IMG/VR virus record: IMGVR_UViG_3300003319_000356
Location: 1-32,739 of that record
Source of the DNA: a virus
Strand: one strand, 5' to 3'
DNA: 32,739 nucleotides
Under the pieces are notes generated by a model, which was not told where the DNA came from, did no database searches, and saw only the letters and a list, made by a program, of their open reading frames with translations. Below, piece by piece: positions 6,530-14,359 of this stretch (position 1 is the first letter of the stretch; the number at the start of each line of letters is the position of its first letter). Both the position numbers and the translations under genes were made by a program.

Positions 6530-9500
6530 TATCGTATTACCTCGTTGGATTCGACGCGGTCTCCCGCGCCCATGGTGTTGCGGGCGTAGTCGCGCTGGAC
6601 GCCGTCCTCGCCGAACGAGCGGCGCTCTGCCGGCGTCGGCCCAGTCTGTTGCTGCATCATGGCCCGAGCCTGGTGCACCATTTGCTGAGCCTGAATGTAC
6701 GCTGGTTGCATGGTCATATCCAGCGGAACGTTGAACAACGTGCTCAATTGGACCTTTGACGTGTACGGCAGTTTATCCTGCCCAACCTCAGATACATATG
6801 CGACCACCTGCTGCTTCAGATCTGCCACCAGCTCTGGTGCCGCCTGCTCCGCGACAACAACCATGTCTGGCGTGAGCGTACCTTGGGAAACGGAGTCGAG
6901 GATGGACGTCGGGTCGAGCGCGGAGTTCACGAGCCGGTTCCAATGCTCGAGCTCGGTGTCGGAGACCAGCCGGTACTCGGCGCCGCCGAAGAGGCTCGGC
7001 ACGGGTTTGGCTGGAGCAAGCTGCAGCAAGGTCTGCGCGGCGCGCTGGATCGCGTCCGCCATGTGCATCGGCACCGCAGGTGCCATGCGGAGCCCAGGGC
7101 CCAGAGTTGCGCCGATGGCCGCGAGCACCTTCCCTCGCTGCGTCGCCATTTCGTTCAGGTCGTTCAGCGTCTGCCGATACTGCGCGTTCCGCTGCTCGAC
7201 GTTTGCGCCTGTCGCTTGCGCCAGGACTCCGGGAGCTCCGGCGCGGCGTGCAAGCGCGGTCCCGCCGGCCGCGATCTTCGGTCCGGCCTCGCGCAGGCCT
7301 TCGGCCCCGCTCCGGAACATCTTCGAGAGCGCAGCGGAAACCCGGGCCCCGTGCGCACCCCACGCCCGTTCTAGTACGGCTCTCAGCGCTAGCCCGTGTC
7401 CCGGGTTGACGAGATGCGAGAATGCGACGCCAGCGGCTGCGCCAATGGGGCCGCCCACGAGGTAGCCGAGTAGCCCGCGTTCTCGGTACCCAGATCCCGC
7501 GATCCCGATCTTCCGCAGAGCCTGACCCTGTTCTACGCGCCGTGCGTAATGCATCGCCTCGGTCAGCGCCCGTTCGGAGTTTCCGACGGCGCCGTTGATG
7601 CCCTCGACGACGCGCAGGTCTTCCGGTGTCAGGTCGTAAAACTGCTTCACCAGCCCCGCGAGCTTCTTCGACTCCGCCAGGTGAGCGCGGAGCGCGTCGA
7701 GCTCCACTGCGCTCGCCGGGTCCTGAAACTTGTCCACCGCTGCCCGGATCTTGCCCAGGCTCGCGCGTTCTCCGACTGCCCACGGATTCCTCGGATCGGG
7801 TGCATAGGTGGAATCGAAGAATGCGCCGTGAAACGCCGGGTCGCGTGCAATGCGCTTATGCAGGATAGCGTTGATGTCGCGCTGAATGCCGGCGAACTGA
7901 GCTCCCCACAGATCGGGCCGCTCGAGTGCGGTCCGAAACTGCTCGTGCCAGAGACGTGCCAGGCCTTCGACGCCGTCCCCGGTGCCGAGGAAGCCCTCGC
8001 CCGCGTACGAGCCGAGCCGCTTCTTTATGTAGTCCAGGCTCGCCGCCGCATTCGCGCGGCCGCCCGCGGCGATGCCCTGACGCTCGTTCGCGAGCAGGCC
8101 CAGCACCTCCTTCAGCTTGCCCTGGCCGCCCTCTGCGAACGCGCCCTTCGGCAGAGCCGCTGCCTGTTCGTACGCCGCCCCCGCGTTGTCGATGAGCTCG
8201 AGCGCAGCTCGCTTCCACTGTGGAATCACGCCGGCCGCTTCCACGAGTGCACGCATCGTCTCGTTGTTCCCGAGCCCGGACCCGAAGAGCGCCGCCGCCA
8301 CGCGCCGGTCTCCCGTCGCGATGCCGTTCTCGATCACGTTAAGCGCGTTCGTCTCGTCGGCGCCGAGCGCAGTCAGGAGCTCTCCCCACTCCTTCGACTT
8401 GAACGCGACCTGCCTCTCGACTTCGCGTGCCACGATCTCCGCCACATGCGCCCGGTCTCGAAGCGGCACGGCTGCTACGTTCGCGATGGCGTCGGCGGCG
8501 TCGTCATGAAACGCCGTCTCCGGTACCCATTCCTCGATCTGCTGCTTCTTGAAACGCCCGGACCAGCCGCGCAGCGCGACCTGATCCATCGCATGGACCT
8601 GGTCCAGACCCTGCGCCAAGCTCCCTTCAGCTGCGTCGCGCAGACGCTGACCTTCGGTGAAGAGCTCGGCCCGCATGCGCTCCCCGAGCTCGCCCGGGGC
8701 GTTCGCCAGGTCGAAGAGCTCGCGCGACACAACCGGGTCGTTCAGGTTCGCTGCCTGGAAATCTCGCACCGCGCCCTTCAGCGCCGACTCGTCTCCAGCG
8801 AGACCGTGTGCGCGTGCCACCGCGATCGCATCCGCTTCGGACAGGCCGGGCTTCAGGATTTCGGCCAGCTGCGGCTGGATTTCGGCCCCGCGCTGCCCGA
8901 TAACCGACCGGTCCAGGTAGTTCGCGCCGGCCTCGAGCCCTTCGCCTGCGAGCCCGGCGCCCCTGCCCAGGGCCTGCGCACCAGCCTCTGCTGCGCCGAA
9001 GGGCAACCCCATCGCCGCGCCCAAGCCAAAGCCGCCGAACACGCCAGACATGAGCCTCTGGGCCGTCAGCGGCGTATCGTCCAGGTGTGCGTCCCTGATG
9101 GCCTGGGCGCCGCCGTAGATGCTGCCCTCGATGCCTGCACCGGCCGCGCGCGAGAGAGCCGTGGCGGCGAGCCCTGGCGATTCGCCACGCAGCGCCAGCG
9201 CTGCCCCCTCGCCCACGCGCGCCGCCAGAGAGACCGGCGCCGCTGCAGCAGCTCTGGCCCCGAGCCCCGTTCCGCCCGACAGCGCGAGCGGCACGAGCAT
9301 CGTGCCGAGCTCTGCAGCACCGGTAATGATCGGGTGCGCTCCTGACTCTGCAGCGAGCAGCGTACGTTCCTCCGGTGACTCCGCTGCCAGGTCCGACAGG
9401 CCAAGCGTCAGACCGCGCTTGACACCGAGCCCGATCGACTCCGGGACGTCGACCGTAGCCCTCAGGTCCTTGAATCCCTGGATCGCCTCCGCGTCGCGCT

Positions 9501-9654
9501 CCGATACAGGCAACCACCCGCCCAGAAATACGTTCTTCGCTGCCTGCTCCGGGTCCTGTAGCGCGGTCTCCTTCGTGACCGGGTTGTGAACGAAGACTTT
9601 CCCGTCGACTGCAGCAGTCGCTATCTTCGCTCTCTCGGGCGCGGTCTCAGGCAT
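6529..9654 (-). CDS. large internal virion/DNA-ejection protein (1041 aa)
   Basis: This very long, Ala/Gly/Arg-rich, mostly helical protein has several small-residue hydrophobic stretches that could insert in membranes: around residues 105-150 (ELGTMLVPLALSGGTGLG), 205-225 (VFGGFGLGAAMGLPFGAA) and about 720-755 (GYLVGGPIGAAAGVAF). No lytic transglycosylase motif was seen. Size, composition and location between tail and fibre genes resemble the ejection proteins of podoviruses (T7 gp15/gp16-like or P22 gp16/gp20-like), which leave the head and build a conduit across the envelope. Homology was not established. It ends with TAA overlapping the next ATG. Confidence 0.7.
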   Translation of the reverse strand: MPETAPERAKIATAAVDGKVFVHNPVTKETALQDPEQAAKNVFLGGWLPVSERDAEAIQGFKDLRATVDVPESIGLGVKRGLTLGLSDLAAESPEERTLLAAESGAHPIITGAAELGTMLVPLALSGGTGLGARAAAAAPVSLAARVGEGAALALRGESPGLAATALSRAAGAGIEGSIYGGAQAIRDAHLDDTPLTAQRLMSGVFGGFGLGAAMGLPFGAAEAGAQALGRGAGLAGEGLEAGANYLDRSVIGQRGAEIQPQLAEILKPGLSEADAIAVARAHGLAGDESALKGAVRDFQAANLNDPVVSRELFDLANAPGELGERMRAELFTEGQRLRDAAEGSLAQGLDQVHAMDQVALRGWSGRFKKQQIEEWVPETAFHDDAADAIANVAAVPLRDRAHVAEIVAREVERQVAFKSKEWGELLTALGADETNALNVIENGIATGDRRVAAALFGSGLGNNETMRALVEAAGVIPQWKRAALELIDNAGAAYEQAAALPKGAFAEGGQGKLKEVLGLLANERQGIAAGGRANAAASLDYIKKRLGSYAGEGFLGTGDGVEGLARLWHEQFRTALERPDLWGAQFAGIQRDINAILHKRIARDPAFHGAFFDSTYAPDPRNPWAVGERASLGKIRAAVDKFQDPASAVELDALRAHLAESKKLAGLVKQFYDLTPEDLRVVEGINGAVGNSERALTEAMHYARRVEQGQALRKIGIAGSGYRERGLLGYLVGGPIGAAAGVAFSHLVNPGHGLALRAVLERAWGAHGARVSAALSKMFRSGAEGLREAGPKIAAGGTALARRAGAPGVLAQATGANVEQRNAQYRQTLNDLNEMATQRGKVLAAIGATLGPGLRMAPAVPMHMADAIQRAAQTLLQLAPAKPVPSLFGGAEYRLVSDTELEHWNRLVNSALDPTSILDSVSQGTLTPDMVVVAEQAAPELVADLKQQVVAYVSEVGQDKLPYTSKVQLSTLFNVPLDMTMQPAYIQAQQMVHQARAMMQQQTGPTPAERRSFGEDGVQRDYARNTMGAGDRVESNEVIR

Positions 9655-11427
9655 TCAGCGCACCCTCGGCACGGCTTCGGGCAGCACCTCGGCGCCCACC
9701 GCTCGAGACGTCGTGTTCGGCGCGTTGCGATGGTAGTCGTTCAGCTGGTCAATGATCGGGACCAGTCGCTGCCCATACACACCGAGCCCAGTGCGGGCCT
9801 CCCCTTCGAGTCGATTGTATTCCGATGCCAGGTTGTTGTACCACTCCGCGAAGTAAGCCGGCTCGAGCTCCATCTGCTTCAGCAGCGCTTCGTAGCGGGT
9901 GAGGGCCTTGCCTCCGGCCGCGCGCACCGACGTAGAGAACGCGCTTGCGATGGCGCTCATGAACTTCTTGGCCTGCGGATCGTCCGACGCGGCGATGTTT
10001 CGGAGCAAAGATCCGAAGGGCATCGCCGGATTCGTTGCCAGCTGCTGCTGATAAAATCGCTTCACGTCCGAATCGGGCATGTTCTTCAGCGCGGACCGCA
10101 TCAGGTCTAACGTCTGATCCATCTCCGGAAGCCCAACCTTTTCGCGGTACTCGATGTAGTCCTTGATCTTGGCATCAGCATCCGCTGGCTTGAGCCCAGT
10201 TGCTTTTGCCGCCATCGAGATAAATTGAGGCGGCACGTACTTCACGGACTTCTGGACCGTGGTCTTCCCGGTCGACGTCTTCGCCATGTCCATCAGCGCG
10301 TCGCGGTAGCGCTCGTCGATGCTCGCCTTCAGGTCGTTGAATCTCGCATCGTTCAGCGTCACACCCATCTGAGCCGCCGTGCGCTCCACCGTACTCGCGA
10401 ACCCCTTCCAGAACATGGCCCGCTGCACCGCACGTGCCTCGGCATCCGACTGCGTGTGCTGCCGGATAAGCTCGTACAGCGACTGAGCGCCGCGGAGCTT
10501 GTTGCCTCGCTGCTCTGCGTTCAGCTTCTCGGTCGCCATGTCTGCCTCGAGCTGCCGGTCGAAGCTTTGAAGAAACGGGTTCTGCCCCGTGCGTGCACCC
10601 GCCGCGCCACCGAGCATGGACGCCAGCATGAACCCGATGCGCTTGCCGGCGCCCCACTTCGCCATCTTGTCCGTCGGAGACTCGATCGGGTGGTCAAGCG
10701 CATCGAGCGCGGCCTGGACCTTCTGCAGCGCTCCCTCTCGTTGCTTCGCTGCCTCGCGCTGGCCTTCGGATTCACCGGAGAGCAGGACCTTGTCCGCGAG
10801 CGCCGCGTGCTCTGCTGCGATACCGCGCGTTCGTTCGATCGCCTCGTTCGCAACCTTCTGCTTCGCAGCAGACTCGATCCGGTTCTCGAACCCCTGCTTG
10901 TTCAGAATCGCGGCGTCTTCCGGAATCGGTACCCCGGACTCCTGCTGGGTCGTCACGCGCTCCGGCTGCATGTGCCCCGGCACCATCGCTCCAACGGCGT
11001 TGACCGTGAACCGTCTCTGCAGGTCGGCTAGCGCGTCGTAGTTCGACGGATTGCGCATCGAGATGTCATCCGTACCGACGCGCTCGTCCGTCTTCGCCTG
11101 CTCGCCCTTGACTCTCTCCGAGTCCGTGGGCTGATTCCGGGCGACAGTGGCGACGCGGTTGCCGACAGCGGCATACGGATCGAGCCCCACAGCCTCCGGA
11201 TCTGGGCCTACGGCCGTGGCGCCGTGCCGCACGTCCTGCAGCATCGCTCGGTTCGGCTTCTCGCGCGGCGTGAGCATCTCGGACGGAATCTCCTGCGCCT
11301 GCGCCCGCGTGATGTACGGAGGCGGAACGTCGACCGTCATTTCCGGAGGCACCGGACTCAGCGAGTTCGGATCGATTCCGGCGGCGGCCGCTGCACGGAG
11401 CAGCTCCTGTTCTCTACTCGTTGGCAT
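9655..11427 (-). CDS. internal virion-type protein (590 aa)
   Basis: The start is placed at the ATG at 11427, which has a GGAG-containing purine-rich leader; an upstream ATG at 11460 would overlap the ADP-ribosyltransferase gene more. The N-terminal part is Pro/Glu-rich and probably flexible, the middle has long Ala/Glu/Gln helices, and a hydrophobic stretch (KRIGFMLASMLGGAAGA) could be membrane-active. The C-terminal half is helical with a conserved-looking segment EPAYFAEWYNNLASEYNRL. No known family was recognised. Its place beside other Gly/Ala-rich virion proteins suggests an ejection or head-core role. It overlaps the upstream gene by 14 bases. Confidence 0.65.
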   Translation of the reverse strand: MPTSREQELLRAAAAAGIDPNSLSPVPPEMTVDVPPPYITRAQAQEIPSEMLTPREKPNRAMLQDVRHGATAVGPDPEAVGLDPYAAVGNRVATVARNQPTDSERVKGEQAKTDERVGTDDISMRNPSNYDALADLQRRFTVNAVGAMVPGHMQPERVTTQQESGVPIPEDAAILNKQGFENRIESAAKQKVANEAIERTRGIAAEHAALADKVLLSGESEGQREAAKQREGALQKVQAALDALDHPIESPTDKMAKWGAGKRIGFMLASMLGGAAGARTGQNPFLQSFDRQLEADMATEKLNAEQRGNKLRGAQSLYELIRQHTQSDAEARAVQRAMFWKGFASTVERTAAQMGVTLNDARFNDLKASIDERYRDALMDMAKTSTGKTTVQKSVKYVPPQFISMAAKATGLKPADADAKIKDYIEYREKVGLPEMDQTLDLMRSALKNMPDSDVKRFYQQQLATNPAMPFGSLLRNIAASDDPQAKKFMSAIASAFSTSVRAAGGKALTRYEALLKQMELEPAYFAEWYNNLASEYNRLEGEARTGLGVYGQRLVPIIDQLNDYHRNAPNTTSRAVGAEVLPEAVPRVR

Positions 11428-13054
11428 TCTCTGCTCCTGCTCCAGCTGCGGCAGCCACACCCGTGATCGGGAGCGCCTGGCCCCACTCCGGACGCTTCAC
11501 TTCCATGGCATCGATGATTACCGTTCCGGTCGCCGGGTCTTCTTTCGAGCTCAAAATCTTCCACCGCTTCCCCGGGCGGAAGAGAACCTCGTCCTCGGAA
11601 CTTCCAAAGGCGGAGTTCGATTTGCCCTCAGAGGTCTTGCCAGAAATCGGGACCCCGGACTCCGACCGAAGCCTCAGAAGCACGCGCTTCTCTCCCCTGC
11701 CCGGAGCATGGCCGAATCCCTCCCCGTAATTCGCAGTAGCTGAAGTGCTCAGGAAGCTTTCATTCCTGAATCCGCCAGCAGCCTTCCAGACATCGATCAC
11801 TTCCTGAGGAAGTGTCAGACCTCGAAACGTGGTACCGCGAATCACGTGGCCTGCCTTCTCGGCATCCTCCAGTATCCTGCCAAGGCCGGCGGCGCGCTCG
11901 CGAAGCATGGGCTCCTTCGCGATATTCCAGTGCCCTTCTCTCCCGGCGAGCATGTTATTCATACCCTCGACTGCGAAGGTGTAATCGTACAGGTGCTGCT
12001 TATCCGGGTGCTGTGCGATGAAGTCGGCAGCGCGCTTGGCTTCAGCGGAAGTAACGCCGCGGCCCGCAAGCTGCTCCAGTCTGCGGTCCACTGGTGACTT
12101 GCTAGGCACAGACTGTGGCGGGGCGTACGTCGGCCCTTCTGACACCTTTCCAACTTCCGGGCTCTTCTTCGGCGGGTTGTTGTAGTAAGCGTCGTAGTCC
12201 GCTCCTGTATTATACGTGCCCTTCTTCTTGGCCATGTCTATGGCTTCACTGAAGTTCTTGGCCCCGGCCTTGATCTCGTTCTTGATGTAATCGAAGTAGG
12301 AATCGTACTCATTTACCTGAGCGGCGGCGTCCTTTTTCCACTTCGACCAGGCATCCTTGTCCCCGAAGGCAAACCCCTGCTTGTCCGGCACATCTTTCGC
12401 AAACATGAGCGCGTCGTCATGCGGGAGCCCCTTATCCATCAAGTCGTTCTTGATCGCCTGCTGAAACGACGTCAGCGACTCCTGGGGAGCGTCAGCCACC
12501 GCGACACCGCGCTGCGATGCGCGCCGAATCGCTTCCCACTCCCGATCGGACACGTTCGGAGGCCGCACAAATCCGGTCCGGCCGAGCTCTGCGCGGACCG
12601 CAGGCGCGGCCTTCATCGCGGCTCCGGTCAAAGCCCCTGCGCCTGCCTCGCCTGCCAGATCTCCTGTCGCCGCCCAGTCCGGGAACGCTCGTTCGCCTGC
12701 CTCGCGCCGGGCGCGCGTCGCTGCCGTAGGTTCAGCTCGAGCGAGCGACTCGGCCTCGTCGACGGCCTGGTTCGCGTTCAGGCGCGTCACCTTCGACACG
12801 TCGAGCCCAGGCACGTTCCGGAACACCGCAGCGACCTTCTGAACCGGGTCCATCAACGCGGTCACGGCCGTGCCAGCCGCGCGACGCACCAGCGTCGCCT
12901 CCGGCGATGTCGGTGGAGCAGCGCTCTGCGGATCCGGCACTCCGCTTCGGCCGAGCGTGTCGTAGTCCTCGAACGAGAGAACTCTCCGATCCGCCGGAGT
13001 CTGATGCGACAGCAGCGCGGACCGCACCCTGTCTCGCTCCGACGGGTCGGGCAC
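11414..13054 (-). CDS. virion-locus protein with C-terminal ADP-ribosyltransferase domain
   Basis: The 546-residue product starts with GTG, preceded by GAGGAG. Residues 1-320 are unrecognised: Pro/Ala-rich at first, then Lys/Tyr-rich helices. Residues about 340-520 form a complete R-S-E ADP-ribosyltransferase: Arg411 in TTFRGL, the STS motif at 436-438 (SFLSTSATA), and the bi-glutamate turn Glu487-Asp-Glu489 (SSEDEVLFRPGKRWKI). The ExE pattern is typical of arginine-specific enzymes (VIP2, iota toxin, T4 Alt/ModA class). They transfer ADP-ribose from NAD+ to target proteins. Location inside the internal-virion gene block suggests the protein is packaged and injected, like T4 Alt; this is inferred. 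A short Ala/Gly-rich tail follows the domain. Confidence 0.85.
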   Translation of the reverse strand: MPDPSERDRVRSALLSHQTPADRRVLSFEDYDTLGRSGVPDPQSAAPPTSPEATLVRRAAGTAVTALMDPVQKVAAVFRNVPGLDVSKVTRLNANQAVDEAESLARAEPTAATRARREAGERAFPDWAATGDLAGEAGAGALTGAAMKAAPAVRAELGRTGFVRPPNVSDREWEAIRRASQRGVAVADAPQESLTSFQQAIKNDLMDKGLPHDDALMFAKDVPDKQGFAFGDKDAWSKWKKDAAAQVNEYDSYFDYIKNEIKAGAKNFSEAIDMAKKKGTYNTGADYDAYYNNPPKKSPEVGKVSEGPTYAPPQSVPSKSPVDRRLEQLAGRGVTSAEAKRAADFIAQHPDKQHLYDYTFAVEGMNNMLAGREGHWNIAKEPMLRERAAGLGRILEDAEKAGHVIRGTTFRGLTLPQEVIDVWKAAGGFRNESFLSTSATANYGEGFGHAPGRGEKRVLLRLRSESGVPISGKTSEGKSNSAFGSSEDEVLFRPGKRWKILSSKEDPATGTVIIDAMEVKRPEWGQALPITGVAAAAGAGAENANE

Positions 13055-13055
13055 C

Positions 13056-13721
13056 TTACATCGCTCCTCGGCTCCGCAGGAACGCCGCTGCAGCCGGATC
13101 GATCTGAGTGTTCGCCGCAGGTCCTGTCAGCTGCGGAATCGCGCCACCGACTGGTACCCCCGCCGTCGCCGGAGGCATCCCGGCGCCCATCCCTGCCTGC
13201 TGCTGGCGCAGCATCGCATCGAGCGCGGCAGCGTCCTGCGGCGAGACGCCCGGCCCTGGCGCTTGCGGCGCAAGCGGCGGCCCCATCGGCGCGACCGGGG
13301 CTCCGGCGCTTGACACGCTCGAGACGAGTCCCGGATCCATACCTGCCATCGCGTTGCCCTGTGGCATCGCAGGCGGCGGAGCCTTGTAATCGAAGGGCTG
13401 GTCGCGCCACCCGAGCGCGCCGGGTGGCGGCTCTACCTGCGGGGCGTAGTTCCCCATCTGGCGAGCTCGACCCATGCCGCCCAGGTCAGCCGCAAACTCC
13501 GGACTCGGCCCGCCGCCGCCCGTGCCGCCGGCACCAGCCGCGCTCTGGTACGCAGCTGCGCCCGCAGCCTGGCCCGCTGCCTTCGTCTTCGCCGCCTCCA
13601 TGTCCGCGCCCTCCCGGAACGCATCGGACCATGCCGATGCCTTGTTGTTCCGGTCGGCGCTGTCCATTGCGATCTGGAGATCCGCGAGCATCCGCTGAAG
13701 CTCTGTGTTCTGGTACGGCAT
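13056..13721 (-). CDS. low-complexity Pro/Gly/Ala-rich virion protein (221 aa)
   Basis: Residues 1-60 form a charged helix (LADLQIAMDSADRNNKASAW region). The rest is low-complexity Ala/Gly/Pro/Met sequence with repeated PP and GG pairs, ending AAAFLRSRGAM. No domain or membrane segment is recognisable. Such extended, Pro-rich proteins occur among phage internal or linker proteins. It lies between the glycine-zipper protein and the ADP-ribosyltransferase gene, one base upstream of the latter's GTG, so it is probably co-translated with them. The function is unknown. Confidence 0.65.
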   Translation of the reverse strand: MPYQNTELQRMLADLQIAMDSADRNNKASAWSDAFREGADMEAAKTKAAGQAAGAAAYQSAAGAGGTGGGGPSPEFAADLGGMGRARQMGNYAPQVEPPPGALGWRDQPFDYKAPPPAMPQGNAMAGMDPGLVSSVSSAGAPVAPMGPPLAPQAPGPGVSPQDAAALDAMLRQQQAGMGAGMPPATAGVPVGGAIPQLTGPAANTQIDPAAAAFLRSRGAM

Positions 13722-13723
13722 GG

Positions 13724-14359
13724 TTATTTCCCGAACAGCCTTCCGGCGGCTCCACCGAGCCCGCCCATGAGACCACTGAAGAACGCGCCGCGCGCGTCGG
13801 CGTTGTGCACGTCGATCGCGGTACGCGCCTTGCCCACGTCGATGTCCGCCTCCCGCGCCGCCTGCAAGCCCTGCAGGTACTGCTGCATCGCCTGCTGCTG
13901 TTCCTGCGCCCGGAGCTGCGACGCCTGATAGCCAGTTGCCGCGTTCTGCTTCGCAAGCATGTTCGAGGTGAGGCTCGCTTGAAGCGCCGGATTCCCGCCG
14001 GCTATCACCTTCGCCATACCACCCGCGCTCGCGTTGTTCTGCTCCCGCGCCTGCGTGAGCAGCGACTGAGCCTGGCTCGGACCGGTCCCATTGAGGGCCC
14101 AGTTCCCGACCGTATTCAGGCCCTGCACCTGGCTGTTGCGGACCTGATTCTGGAGCCCGAAGTGGCGGTCCGATCGAACACCCGCCCCAGACAGCGTGTC
14201 GAGCAGGCTGCCACCGCCGAGCGCGGTGTACCCGAGTCCCGCAGCGCCGCCGACACCGGCCCCGATCGCGGTCCCCACACCCGGCACGACCGAGCCCACC
14301 GTCGCTCCGACGGCAGCGCCGGTGCCGGCGTTCGCTGCATAGTCTTTGGCTTTCGGCAT
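13724..14359 (-). CDS. glycine-zipper membrane-active virion protein (211 aa)
   Basis: Residues about 12-49 form a classic glycine zipper (GTGAAVGATVGSVVPGVG continuing to GAAGLGYTALGG), which packs helices in membranes. A Gln/Ala-rich coiled-coil region (about 140-185, with QEQQQAMQQYLQ) follows, and a second Gly-rich hydrophobic tail ends the protein (FFSGLMGGLGGAAGRLFG). This layout resembles P22 gp7/gp20-type or T7 gp14-type ejection proteins that enter the envelope at infection, although homology is not shown. The gene starts directly after the stop of the large tail protein gene. Confidence 0.65.
   Translation of the reverse strand: MPKAKDYAANAGTGAAVGATVGSVVPGVGTAIGAGVGGAAGLGYTALGGGSLLDTLSGAGVRSDRHFGLQNQVRNSQVQGLNTVGNWALNGTGPSQAQSLLTQAREQNNASAGGMAKVIAGGNPALQASLTSNMLAKQNAATGYQASQLRAQEQQQAMQQYLQGLQAAREADIDVGKARTAIDVHNADARGAFFSGLMGGLGGAAGRLFGK

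Noticed and set aside
7549-9345. Long right-pointing reading frame of about 600 codons
   Set aside because: Opposite the 1041-residue virion protein; composition is that of a complementary-strand shadow and there is no ribosome binding site.
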